Source: Lepidurus packardi (Eukaryota > Arthropoda > Branchiopoda > Notostraca > Triopsidae). From it: a stretch of 64,000 nucleotides of DNA. Shown piece by piece: positions 26,860 to 40,212 of this stretch (its first letter is position 1; the number at the start of each line of letters is the position of its first letter). The translations under genes and the position numbers were made by a program. Under the pieces are notes generated by a model. The model was given only the letters and a program-made list of their open reading frames with translations. It was not told where the DNA came from and made no database searches. The stretch is from positions 1,612,001 to 1,676,000 of the forward strand of contig JAKZAN010000007.1 of assembly GCA_023053545.1 (NCBI GenBank). Reading direction: 5' to 3'.

Positions 26860-26904
26860 GGTATAGAGTTCCTACGTCATTTTATGCGGTAGGAACTTCA
26901 TACC
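26860..26904. repeat. Imperfect inverted repeat, 16-nt arms
   Basis: Arms 26860-26875 and 26889-26904 match as reverse complements at 14 of 16 positions around a 13-nt loop. The stem is shorter than a typical microRNA precursor. Confidence 0.6.
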
Positions 26905-29700
26905 GTGCTCTTGAACCCATCTTAATTTGCGTCCAAGTTGCTTGCGTAAGTTTGCCGCTTATATATCATTGTGACGCTTGGGCTGCTTTTGCTTTCTATG
27001 ACTGTTTGCGAATGAATACCATTTATCAGTTACTACTTTGCGTCGGTAGCACAAAACGCTATTTTTTTAAAAAAATGTATTGTTGAAAACATTCCATTGT
27101 TATCCTTTTCACGTGCAAATTCACAATTGGGGCAAAGGGATGCCGGAAAAAAGGACCGGCATTGCCACACACGTGCGACATTCAGGATATCCCTCTACAA
27201 CTACCTCCATACCATAGAAACTTCTTTTATGTGACAACAGGTCTCAATTTACTCCCTCGAAACCTTTCTTCACAGAAGCTCTTCTAGGTAGGTAAAGCCT
27301 CTAGTCTTGGTTATACTCTTTTTCTCCGATGTGTTGGAGAACACGAGCAAGTCTTGGAGCCCACGTTAGATATCCCGGGCACCAGACGCTTCTTTTGCTT
27401 CGTTCTAGAGGATAGGCCAAGGAACAGCGGCAGGAAGAAGAGTGATAAACCCTTTTTTGGGGTTAGTACTACCATATGGATGACGGCTCTTTCCTTTTTC
27501 TCCCTTTACCATGTATTGAGTGAGTCGAAAGAAGTAAAGGGTTCTTAATGATGGTGGGCTATGTAGATGGAGACCCGAGTTGGGACGAGTGCGTAACATC
27601 CACGCTCTATCCTATTCCAACCAGCCTTTTTTTTCTTAGGACGTTATTTTGGGATGCATGAATGTATAACATTCAAAAGAGGCCGCGCTGGCTTGGCCCA
27701 ACAAAAGAAAAATGCATAGCGGAGAGGACCTGCCACCAGCTAAAAAACTCTTCCGCACCCCTTTTCCTATACATGGGACCAATCTGAGAGGGTATGGTTT
27801 ATGAGGCCTACTAATATACCTTCCTTCAACTTCTTTTAACTCGCTCCTAGTTTGATAGCGCATTGTCAAGAAGACGGGAAGGGACGCTGAGAAGGAGAGA
27901 AGTTGAATCTTTTAAAAAAAAGCCGACGTTCGCATTATGTAAATGAGCTGTAAGAAGCGGAAATCTAATTCCCGTCTTCTGCGCCTTCCCTATTATATGG
28001 CATCGCAAAGCAGCAAGCTGGGTGAATATCAGTTGAGACCTTCCTTGGAATCTCATTAGATTTCAAAACCTCCAAAACAGTTCAATTCTCCGACAAGTGA
28101 AACCTAGGCGGTTTCACCTTACCATGCCAGTGTTTGGCTCTCAGATCTGCATTTTACTCCAGATACACTTGATTCAATTTGACCAAGACAGGAGCGCAGA
28201 AATGGCAGCAGTAAGAGTGTGATACCAGATAATATACTGCGTCTAACTTTTCTGCATACAAAAGAAAGTCGAAATGAACAAGAACTCGTTAGAATTGACT
28301 TACATTTGGACAGATATTTATAAAAGTGCTTCATTTACGCCATTTTTATGGAATAACAAAGGAGATTTTTAAAGTTTTCTTTTATTCTTAATGCAAGGAA
28401 CGTGCAACACATGAAGTTAACGCGTAAAATGCGCATAACGACGAAAAATCTCTTCAAATTTAGTCTGTAACCCTTTTTCTTTGAGCGAAATACAGATCTA
28501 TTTACGAACGATGGTGTTCATGGTAGTGCAAGAGTCTTGTGTAGACACTAACTCGCTTGATTTCAGCACAAGCTTTCATGATGCAAGAGACCGAAAAAGG
28601 CTCCAAGGCATGAAAATATGCCAACATTGGTAGTAGTTTCACATCAGCGCAACTGGAGAGGAGGCGTAAGGAGAGACATTGAGTCGTTCCGTTCTCGAAA
28701 GAGAAAAGAAAAGCGTTTTTAATTCAAAACATATTACCAAGTGTTCTACTTTGCTTTTAATTACAAAGTATGCATCTTCCTTTAATTAAAGAACACCTTC
28801 AAGAACAGAAGGGGCGGATCACAATCCATTTTAAATGAATGCCGAGGAGGAACAGCTAAATTGCTCCCAAGGATATATAATTGTAACATTGTAACCACAG
28901 AAAAAAAGGAAAAAATAAGAAAGATAGAACAAGAAAAGATGAAAGAATCTTGATAGAAGAGAGCAAGAGGGGGTGCAAACAGCACACTACACCGTTCAAC
29001 CGGGCACATAGAAGCAATATAAGCAGCATATGCATATGGCATGTATATAAACGGTAGAAACTTCTCTTTTTATAATGCGGCGTATGATATGCGTGCGTTT
29101 TGCTGTGCCTAATGGTCTCGATGTGTAACTCTGGCTGCTGGGTTCCCACTCGGATGTAAACGTCGAGGCCCTTGTATACGTAGACACGAATAGAGAAAGG
29201 AAGAGAATATGCAGAGGAGCTAAAGCAAAAACGAGCGTCATTTCGTATGAGCTGTAAATTGCAGTTTACGGCCCATGCAGCTGCGGTCCCGTATCGACCC
29301 ACAGCAACCAGCAGTGTCGAGACGCCGAGACAGCTCCGGTGAACGCCAATAAGGAAAAATCTATTTTTTGAATTGGAAAATAGTGTACAATATCATGGAA
29401 ACCAAACATGGGGGAAAATATACTTTTATATTGACACTTCCTGCTTTGGAAGCACAAACGCATACGCCAAGCTGGCCTCAAACTAAATATCGTCGAATAT
29501 TATACGACGCCTACAAAATGTCAAACATTAAGTTTTACAGGGTTGTTCAAGATCGTTCCATTTATCCGCCCACAAAAAGAAACTCTCGCATTTGAGTTGG
29601 CCATGCCATTTCCATGCAGGTGCTATACAGCCGATGCCTCAGGTATAAGATTTACAAAAACGTTGAGGCTTTACGCAGTCCGCTGTCAGCACAGAAACCT

Positions 29701-29728
29701 AAAAAAAAAAAAAAAAAAAAAAAAAAAA
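29701..29728. repeat. Poly-A run (28 nt)
   Basis: Uninterrupted A run on the plus strand. It could be the tail of a retroposed sequence ending at 29700, but no recognisable body or target-site duplication was found. Confidence 0.85.
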
Positions 29729-30112
29729 CAGAAAGTTTAGGGCATCACATTACCACACCTTGCATTTATTTACCTTGTCTTAGGAGCCTAACAATGCTCG
29801 TATTCCCCTACTATTTGGACTAAAAAAAATTTCCAGGTGCAGAAATACCATGTTAGTTCTTGACTTATTCGGGCAAGGCAACCGCACCTCCAGGCTCCTT
29901 GTGCTAACAAGAATGACGACAGCTTCACACCTTAGCGGTCTTCAAGCACCAGCCTAGCTTTTCTCCTCCTTTTATTTCGCCCTTCCTTTTATTACATACC
30001 TTTTCCCCTACTTAAGTGACTAAGCAGACAACTTACAGGACGTCCCTTCATCAAAGACGTGGCTTTGTGCCCTGACGATGCGCTGTACCTGTGTAGTATA
30101 CTGCAACCTACA

Positions 30113-30130
30113 ACACACACACACACACAC
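30113..30130. repeat. (AC)9 microsatellite
   Basis: Nine uninterrupted AC units on the plus strand. Confidence 0.9.
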
Positions 30131-31973
30131 AAAATCTCGTTTTTTTCTCAAACTTGCATAACTTAAATGTTGATGCTAACCAAGAAAGCCCAAATTACAT
30201 TCTCAAACTTGTACCCAAACCTGATTAACCTCCCTCCCCCTAAAATAGAGACTCCCAACCCCTATTTAGCACCAGGATACACACGGAACTGCTGGTCTGG
30301 TTCCCTCATATTACGTCCACCACACGTTTCCATTCCATTTCCGCCCGCTTCATTGACCCCTTTCAATTGGGCAACTATCTTGATTAAAAGCTTAGGCCTA
30401 AAATATCCCACTTTATTAACATTAGACCTGGGGAACTAATTTTCGTTATTCCACACCATTTCGTCCTAATATACCCTCTCACACAGACCACAGCGATGAT
30501 TTACAAAACCGTACCGTGAAGTTGGGCTTCGTACTCAAAGTATTTCCTTCGCCTACCTATTCCGGACCCTCCAATTTAAACCCAATCATTCATTCGCGCA
30601 TTATGTGTGGTACTGCTTTCCAAATCAGGCCTCCCTTAGGAAACTTTCATTGCACATTCACATTCGGGCACATTCTTTTGTATTGCTGGGAGCATTATAG
30701 CCTGTTTGGATGTAAGATTCGAAAGATTGAGAAGGAAAGTCAGAAATGCGCATGAACGCTGCTGCGCACAACTTGGTATCTTTAAGTTAAACTTGGCCGT
30801 ATTAGCATAACTCAAAGTAAACAAAAAGAAAATCCCAAAGGTATGGACCCTTTACACATAGTTTCTCTTTTTCCATATCCACATTCACGTTGTAGAAACC
30901 TTTCTTAACTCGCTAGCTTTTACTCCAAAGTCCCCGAAACCGCACGGAGATGATGAGTTTTTGTATGATAAGTGGGAAAGAGGCGAGAATTGAGGAGGCG
31001 GGATAGGGGCAAGTTCAAGAGGTCGGCAAGCAAAAGAACTTCGCTCGCACCTGCCCCTCTCTTGATTACCATGATTACCACAGAGCCGTTCAGCCCTAGT
31101 CAGGCCAGGACTCAGCGTTTATAGCTCTCGGGGAAGATGGAATAAGCGGTAAACTTTCTAAACGTCAGCATCATTGTTCAACACAATGTACTGTGCTAGG
31201 ATGCAAGTTTGGTACTGCCAAATGATAACTTCGGATCATGGCGTCTTGTTCCTTTTCGTTCGTTTTCTGTTACGATAATCCAGTAATTTTTATAGCATTT
31301 ACTCCAATGAAGGACATGCTGATTGAGGCGCAACTCCAAGATGCTTGGAGCGTGTTGACGTGATAGCAAACAAATCTTACGTAATCCAATGAAAGTATAA
31401 AAGCTTCCATCTAAAGATCATGCCTTCTAGCTCACATCAGTATGAGACTCAACTACATCATTAAGATATTGACAGACCATGGACGATAAAATAACCCGAC
31501 GTACAAGATATCTACTATATCCGATTTACAATTATGCCTTCAATACAATTTGCATGAAATTATAGTCCAATTCTGCAGAACTCGCCCTGCAATTATTGAC
31601 ATATTTTTATTTATTATGACAGGTCACTTGAATCAAGACTCTTGCTTGCCCCACCATGTATTTGAGATTCACGAAGAAATGCTTCAAAAACTTCCCCAAT
31701 TTTAGAGAAGAGCAACAGTTCTTCTAGAGAGTAAAAACATATAGGGGTGTATTTACATAAACGAGTGCTCCTTGTGCATATTTCAAAACCCTCTTGAAGC
31801 TCAAACCCCCGAGAATCGGTTCACAATTCCCACCATTAACCATACCATTAAGTTGCATTCGGGAATCACTTCCCCAGGTTGTGCGCCTGTGTGTGACATG
31901 GGCCTCCGGACGCTTCAGTCATCTGCATTTTGCTTGGAGGGGCTCTATAACAGCCATGTAAAGTACAGAACAA

Positions 31974-31987
31974 CCCCCCCCCCCCCC
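31974..31987. repeat. Poly-C run (14 nt) followed by T run
   Basis: C run directly followed by T residues on the plus strand. Confidence 0.9.
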
Positions 31988-32918
31988 TTTTTTTAAGGTG
32001 AAGGGGTTAAAAGAACGCGAGATTGCGTTGCTTGGTTTATGTGCGGGACAGTATGCATCAAATGCGTCCACGACGGAATGGGGTGAGAGTTTAAATAAAA
32101 GGAAGAGAATGAAGAGATGCTTATAAAAGAGAAGAAGGGCAGAGGGGAAAAAGGGTTAATAAAAGCCCCCTTTTCGTCTACGTTACACACAACAGAAGCC
32201 AGAAGTAACCCTTCATTCCTAACGAACCCATATGCAAACGAGGGAAAGCTTTCGCCGTGGAATATATGAAGGGAGGAACAGAGCAAAAAAAGACAAAAGT
32301 TTCATCAAAGGGGTTAGCAGGCCAGGCAGCCGAAATAAATTAAAACGTGCATACAAGCAGCCCCTTCAAACTTCCCAACTTTTTCCCTTGTAGAGCGCCC
32401 TTTACACTTTTCCTTTTTATTTTTCAGAAAGCAGTAGCATTCTTTAGTTTTGTTGGAAAGTAAAACCGTCTATTCTCAGCTCTTACACCCTTCTAGGAAG
32501 TTTTTTTTATATGCGAATTATGGTCTATAAAATGCATTATAAAATGTCCCTCCCCCCGTTTTTCTCAACCTAAAACGCATGGAACGGCGATTTTCTGCGT
32601 AACAGAGTAAACGCAGCGTTTTACACAAAGCTATTTAAAATATACTAATTTTTTAAAAGCTGAACCAAAACAATCAAGGACCAGCTGCTTAGAGTAGGCC
32701 TACACGAGGGGATCAAATTACTTGAAATTGAATCAGACGCCGTTACCGCAAAACCAACAAAGGGTCCCACGTCCTGTTCGCCGTCGTCGCCATCGAAAAG
32801 AAAAATAGATTTTGAGATCAGAATAGACAAAACTTAGGTATCAAAATGAGCTCGTGTTAAATGGTTTCAACGTTTCTGGAAGTAGGTTACCCTCCCTAGG
32901 CTAACTTAACGACATGAA

Positions 32919-33269
32919 TGACTTCTAACTTTCCTATTTTACTTAACTGTAATGTAAACACCGGCTTATCGTTGTATATTCACAGATAACATGTTAACTT
33001 ATACTTTTTGAAAAATTCTTAAATAGGGATAATAGATATAATAGTTTTTTGTCTGCCGGTACTGAGAGTGCGAGATTCGCAATTAAGATTCGAAATTAAT
33101 GGCTTCTAACTTTCCTATTTTACTTAACTGTAATGTAAACACCGGCTTATCGTTGGATATTCACAGATAACATGTTAACTTATACTTTTTGAAAAATTCT
33201 TAAATAGGGATAATAGATAGAACAGTTTTTTGTCTGCCGGTATTGAAAGTGCGAAAGACGCAATTAAGA
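32919..33269. repeat. Tandem duplication, 181-bp period, two copies
   Basis: About 170 bp at 32919-33088 recurs at 33100-33269 with only a handful of substitutions. Both copies begin with cttctaactttcc, contain taaacaccggcttatcgttg, and end near gcaattaaga. The high identity suggests a recent duplication. The unit has no open frame of note and no transposon hallmark. Confidence 0.92.
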
Positions 33270-33858
33270 CTCCGTTTAACGTTACTGAAGAGGGAAGTCA
33301 TCGCTGTTTATTTTTATATAGTTTAGAATGCTTAACCCGAAGTTTTGTATCGTATGACTGTTTGGAAGGTTCCCTTCACAGAAGCTTAACATCGCATTTT
33401 ATCTAATTATTTCAAAACAGTAAAGGATTTTCAGGAGGCTAGGAGTTTTCTATTGTGTTCGACTACGACGCGATTCTTGTATAGTCTTATAGGCTACAAT
33501 ATTGATCAAATTGGAGCTTGGTGAATATACTCCATGAGCTAAGAACCCAACTGCACCACATTCTGCCATTCCAGGGCTCTGACCTATGCGAAATTATACG
33601 TTGCCGTTGCAGTTCCCCTTGCAGCAAGTTACTGGCTTACATTCTTCACCGAGTTTCAATTCTTATAAGGCTTTTTGTAAGCCAAATACATATATCAGAT
33701 GAAGGAGGCTGGACAAAGCAATTATCCTATTATTATCCAAACAGCCACTTGAATAGTTGCCATTCGCTGAGGTAATTTTATGGGTTCCGCTACTGCCCCT
33801 TATGTAAACCGTCTCTCTTTCCTTCCTTTTCAAGGCGGCTGCATTGGGGGGTTCATAA

Positions 33859-33886
33859 GGGGGGGGGGGGGGGGGGGGGGGGGGGG
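33859..33886. repeat. Poly-G run (28 nt)
   Basis: The longest homopolymer of the window. A 28-nt G run can form stacked G-quadruplexes, and its true length is hard to sequence reliably. Confidence 0.85.
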
Positions 33887-35788
33887 AATTGCAATAAAGA
33901 AACACAAAAAATGAAGGCAGAGCAGCCAACCCTTTCTCCAGCAAACAGTACATGACTTCCAAAAAGGGGCAATTTTTTTTCGGGGCATTATAGGAGATAT
34001 GACCACAAAGAATGTATGCGTCAGTATCATAGAAGGCAAATCCTCATGGGATCTTTTTATAAGATTTTTTTTTCCCCGTTTAGGTCCTTTCTTAAAATTG
34101 AGTGTATATGCATGGTCATAATTCACTTCCCGGTGCCATTAAAAACGTTAACGTAGAAGGAGGTTCCAGAGGTCTAGGGCCGTAGAGCGCAATGGGAGGT
34201 CTTTTAGTACATGGTGATCATCTCACATCCACGAAAGGCCAAGCAAAAAAAAAACTTGGGTCTATCTGCGTTTAGGACTTTCACCCTTTCAAATGCCTAT
34301 ACGCCTTTTCATTTTTAGTATTTTTTATTTTACAATTACAAAAGCAAGGGTTAAAAGACTGATGTGCATATGGTAAGAAAACTTGATACAATATCCCATT
34401 CCCCTAACCTAAATTTGAACCTCGCGCACGGACAAGGAATCGTTCTCTTCCCTTACGAAATTGAAAAATGGAAAAAGAAGAGTAGCCGCAAATCACCCCG
34501 TCCTTTCAACATCCCCCCCCTTTTTTTTAAAGGCATAGAGGACAAACCTAATGAAGGGAGAGAGAAGTTTGGATTTCTTTAAGAGATACTGATTACAGTG
34601 GAAAACAGAAGCAGATGAAGAACGGGTTATGTCACGTCCAGATGGTAGACGCAAGACAAGCAAAGCAGGCGGGAAGGCTATCTTAGCTGTAGTTACTGAG
34701 TTTATTATAGCCGTGTATATAGTCTTCATGTTCTCTTGCCAGATTCGGTGAACCGTTGAGGGATAGAAGGGGTAAGGACAATTTTATTTTGTTGTGCTGG
34801 TTACCACCGAAGTGCTCGGTCCCTCGGTCTCAAAACACCTCGTTCTTTTATCTCCATTCGATGAGTTTCTTCGAAGCTGATTTTTTGGTCTACCTTAATA
34901 TTTTACCCTTAGTCCCAGTTCAGGGGGAGACTGGTCATTAAACCAAGCTTCCCACACGGAGCCAAGACAAAAGGTATGAGATGCAAAGCGTGTTTGAAAC
35001 GTTGAATCCGCTTTTGCGATGCGCAGCACAATAATGATACGCCTCCGCACGATACTCTTCCTACCTAACATTTTTGGCGTATGTAAAACCTACCGCGCAT
35101 CCCAAAGTGGGGAAAAGCAACGAACCAAACTAATGGAGGAGAAAGAAAGATAATGTGCTCATGCTGAGAAGTGTCTTGTTCTGTGCAGCCCTCGGAGGTC
35201 CCAAAGGAAACGAAAGAAACAGGTGGTTCCTATACCTTGAGCATGAGAATATGCAGTTCTCTACCTGTGACCACACCAGCAAGTAGTAACGCGCATATAA
35301 TAAAGCACAGCTTTGGGGCTTACGTCATGTTCTGAGTAGTGTATATTACCTAGCATAATAACAACCCTCTGTTTAAGAAAAGGGACGGGGGAGACCAAGA
35401 GAAAGAAAAGAAAAAAGTATTGCCAATCCAGTCGATACTGACACGTCAAGTGCCCATACGATGCAGTAATAATGGTGTGGTGCCTAACTAAGAATGCACA
35501 AAAGCTTTTTGGGGTCTTTGAGGCCGCGTATAGCACACCAGCGAGATTCTAACGTATGTTCTTCACGAGAGCATACACTTTTCGCACTTAGCTATAAAAC
35601 TTCGTCTCCAATCATCACATAGAACCACACCACATAGAACACAAATGTTACATGACTTGAATTCTTAAGAACTTACGCTCTTCGTACAAATTCTGCTCCC
35701 TACCCTTTTGCTTTCGTGCTTTATCCTCATTCACTAACATTTAGGAAGTGTTTCTGTAAAGTTCATAGAGTTTCCCAGGCTTTGAACC

Positions 35789-35847
35789 GTTTCAAGTATT
35801 AATTATTAAGTTTCAAGTATTAATTAACAAGTTGCAAGTATTAATTG
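35789..35847. repeat. Tandem repeat, ~21-bp unit, three copies
   Basis: Copies begin at 35789, 35810 and 35831, each built on gtttcaagtattaatt with small changes in the last copy. Confidence 0.85.
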
Positions 35848-38800
35848 CCGCCGCAACGGAATTTGATAGAAAACTGTCAGACCGGCAATATCAAAGGTGT
35901 GTTTAGGAGATGGGGAAGTTATTAACGGTTTTCCATTTTTCTTGGAATAATTAAGAACTGTATCATTCTTTTTTTACCAAGATTGAATACACTTGGATGT
36001 CACGTATGTTGTCTACTAACTTGCCGACATCTCACTCCCCACCTTGCCAGCATGCATGGACATTCTGTGATGGCCGCCGATTGTCCTTAGACAAATCATT
36101 GAAAACGGAAAAGAAGAAACGTGAAAGGAATGAGAAGTAAGTGCGGAATGATGACCAGAAAATGACAACCGCGATCAGAGTTTAAAATACTAAGATTAAA
36201 ATAAACCTTTCTAATGCTTAAAGTAGAGAATCTACGCGACGCTTCAGATGACTACAAAAATAGTCAAATGAACGCATGAAGAAAATCTTAAAATGTCAAA
36301 GAAGCATGTCAATTAAACACGATTTTGTTCTCAATCGCTCGTTTACAGCCAGAGCCATTAGCTATTCATTACTGTTCCATTTAGCGTGAATCAGAAAGGG
36401 GAAGCTGTGAATAATTTTTGTTTTAATTATTGAAACTTTAATTGCACTGAACTAAATGGTGCGCCAAGTACAACTATACTAAAAATAACGTCGTATTCAA
36501 AACCTTTTAAGTAGTCTTCACATTAAAAGGAATCGCAAAAGACGACATACTAAAATAGGTGTCGGTGTGGGGGGTTTGGTCCTGAGAGAACTTAAAGTTG
36601 CAATACTTTTCACCCAATTCCACCACGACAGTATCTTCGAATACGGGTAAACTGCACATGCATAGAACATACCGGCTGTAAGAGATATACGTCACTTTGC
36701 CCGTATCAGGATTTGATCATATATGCAATTTTGCCCCACCTGAAAATCGGGTGTTCAAACCCTTTTAGCTTTTGCAGTCAAAGTTAGAAGCTGCAATGTA
36801 TGCTTCAACATATGTACAGTTTAGCCACGAATCTGAAAAGGAAGCACAAGTCTGGAAATAAGCCTTAGTTTCGATGCTTATAGATTATCTGAGGCTTTCC
36901 GCGTATCTCCAGCACAGTGGCACATTTATCTTTTGCCTTGTTTTCTAGCAGCAACTGTTGATCCGGCTTACGTTGCATGACACTGGTGTTAGTATGCATA
37001 GCCAGACTTGGATGCAAATGAGAAGAGGGACCAATAACACACGGAATCTCTGCACCAGCCACGAAGATTTGTTTCATACATCTTCCAAAAGTCAAAACCA
37101 GACAGAAAAACAGAAAACAAGTAAGAAAAGGAAATCCAGCATCAATTCCATGTACATACATAGAATAGTATTTGACATAATTAAGCCAATGAAGTCAATC
37201 TATGAGTTTTAACTTTCCTCACACTAGTGAACATATATACACATCCTCAGGAGTTTAAGAGTAACGTCAACTTCGTAATGCTGAAAATAGCAACTCATCG
37301 ACTAACAGCAAAAGCGTGTTTCATGCTAATTTATCGTTTACGGAGGGAACTGATGGCTATGAACTCGGAAAGTCTAACGGCTCAGATAGTAGATTGTTAA
37401 AAAAAATACATAGTACGTTGTCAGAAGATGCAGTTACTTATACAACGAAATCTTTTGCTGGGAAATAAGTAGTTCGGATTTTAAAATGCACCTTGATACT
37501 AGCAATCCTTCACGGAAGATTTTCTTTTCGATTGACCTACTCGATAGCAACAATCTATTATAATTCTTTGGGCGACGCGACTTACAGCATGCCCGTCCTT
37601 GGCCCTATAAAAATGCATATATTAAATAGTCTGCCCTCTTACCAAAAAAGGAAGACGGGCAACCGGGAGAAACACAAAAAAATAACGCTCATCATTACCG
37701 AGTCAATAGCCTTAAGTCAACAAGGTAGAAACCGGATTAACAGTGAATACGTTAATTTCAACTCATGAAACGAAGTAAGGAACAGAACGTTCACGTGTAA
37801 ATGGAAGCACTTCTAGTATTTTTTTAGAAACCACAAAGGGTCAACTAAACAAAAAACATCTTCGATTCTTTAATTATGCATTTGTTGTATGATATCTCTT
37901 AAGGTTCGAGGATAAGAGAAAGACATTGTCACTGTTACATTACCTATACATTCAAATGTAAAACGCATCAAGAATACGAGTCATGTCACTGCCAAATAAC
38001 AAAACATTGTATCCAGTTAAGGTCACCAAGGCCACATGCAAATCTCTGCCGTTCAACATGCAGCTTCCACTTGCTCGGTTCAGCTCATAAAAACTTTACC
38101 ATGCGCTACTTTCACGTACGACTCCCAAAACAGGGTGTACGAATCTCACGTAAACTTTAGTTAAAATTCAGATGCCGAAAATTAAACTATAACAAAGAAC
38201 CATTGGCAAAGAACCATGCACTATTCTTCTTGCACGCTTGATGGCGCATATGTGTAATATAGTTATAACCTCGCGTCTGCTCAAGTTGAAAAGATTGCTA
38301 TGCAACCGTCTTCGTAAGTTACTTATGAAACCATACGCGGCAGTCGGACGATAAAAGAAAATGAGCGTACTCATAGATCAGCAGATCTTAAAAGTCTCTC
38401 AAACGGGATCTTCGCACATCTCTGTCAAAAAGGGACTGCTGACTAACCTTTTCCGCTCTATCCAATTCTTTCCAAGTGATTTATAAGTCGAGTATATATG
38501 TTTCATGTTGCCCTAAGCTCACTTTCGATAATGAGAGTTATTTATTACACAATTTTACAACCAGTATCCTTAGTCGTGCCGAAACAGGAACTGAAGTACC
38601 TTTTTTTGGGCTAAGGAAAGAAGTTAGGCGTAATCAAAAGTCTGTTAGTAGCTGATTCATGAGCAGCTCGTTCTGGTCAATGAGCACCTTTTTGTGTTCT
38701 TAACGGCCACGTGAAATGTTTTTGTCACACAATACTTTGCAGCAAAAAACTAAGGAGTTGATGGAGCCCCATCTTGGCATCCGAGGCACAGGCAAACGTC

Positions 38801-40212
38801 ATTTCTAGAAGAAAAGGTATAGTTATAATAATAAAAAACTCTACTTTGTGGTTATCTCTGATGTACAACATGCCCAACAACGTTTCCCATGCTGTAAAGT
38901 CCTATGGTATTAATGCGACTACCACATTGCCTCTTAGGAACCGCAGAAAAAAAACTATGCCCCAGTCACGAATAGATTACTATAAGCCCACAACGAATAA
39001 TGAGTGCTTGCCCAGTATTGTATATCTTAACGATACTAGCTGGGACATTCGAATTTCTAGTGCACTTGAACAACGACTGCAAACGCTGTAATCATAATAT
39101 GAAACTTTAGAAAAGCCAGAGAAATAGAAGGGAAAAAGTAGACATGATTGCAAGCTGTATTGTTTTAGAATCAAGCTTGTAACTAGCGCACGAGAGGTTA
39201 GTTTATGCAATGGCAAAAAAATACGTATATAAAAACCCCCAAAAAGGAAGAACGAGAAAACTGTAGGCGATGTAAACTCGATAAAGGGCAACGGCGATAG
39301 AGACTGCACTGGTATGCTTAAAGTTCTAAGAAATTTAGTTATAGTTGTGCTTTTCTAGACTTTTTGGATGATGTGAAAGTATAAATAAACTACCAAGCTG
39401 CGTGTGTTGGTTTTGTCGTTGTGTGCTAATCACATACCATTACGAATGCATCAAAGCCTTACCTTGGCTCTCTGCCGTAGTCCAAGCAACTTCTGACACA
39501 GCCTATAAATCTTGCTTCAAAAATATGGCTCTTTTGACTTCCAAGTCGCCCATCGACAACGAAGCCAAGCACTAACATTGGCTTGAACCGCGTCCGGCCT
39601 TCAAGCTAAAGCGCAGACAACACCCAATTACAAGTACCTATTCCGTAAACGTATCTTAACATCCAAACTAATCTTAAAATGTAGCCAAGCAACTTTAGCT
39701 ATAAAAAAAATCCCAGTTAGTTATAATATTCGTAATTGTAAGCACAATCCGACGCAACCAAGTGAAAATCTGTGCAGAAAATGGCACGTGCTTCGCATCG
39801 TAACGGCGTATTTCATATGGTACTTACCGTAAATATCCTACAAGGATAACGTAATGAACCCGTCCAAGACCTGAAAATGGGTCGACGCAAATTCGACGTC
39901 ACAAGAGGCAACTGAGCACAGTAGCTTTTTCTTGCAACTCATACAAAAGTTACGATTACCATTACGGGAAAGTTAATCTTGGATATAAAAATTACAACCG
40001 ACAAAGAACACAATGCAAAAAAAATAAAAAATCTTGAAGTAAAAGATAAAGATATTATAGTGTTATAGTATTGATAAAATGCTACAGAGAGTTTAAACTA
40101 CTTTTTAAATATTAGTTAGACCAGAATTATTATTACATTCCTATAGAATCAGAAATAGTTTTGACTTTTGTTTACCTACATTGATCCTCTTCACAAAATG
40201 CTGACGTTGTAA

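Larger units (their letters stand above)
25515..32918. other. Gene-poor region, fourth part
   Basis: No supported gene. It holds C runs at 26386-26395 and 31974-31987, an imperfect inverted repeat at 26860-26904, a hairpin at 28097-28117 (8-bp arms, 5-nt loop), a 28-nt A run at 29701-29728, and a short AC microsatellite at 30113-30130. Confidence 0.55.
33270..40212. other. Gene-poor region, fifth part
   Basis: No supported gene. Contents are the 28-nt G run at 33859-33886, a 21-bp tandem repeat at 35789-35847, and unremarkable AT-rich sequence. Frames such as 38774-39091 (plus) show no family similarity. Confidence 0.55.

Noticed and set aside
33025..33040. tagggataatag resembling the start of a homing endonuclease site
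   Set aside because: Only about nine bases agree with the known site; present in both copies of the local duplication simply because it was duplicated.
36720..36775. gggtgttcaaaccc as a tRNA T-arm
   Set aside because: Acceptor, D and anticodon arms could not be found at the required spacing.
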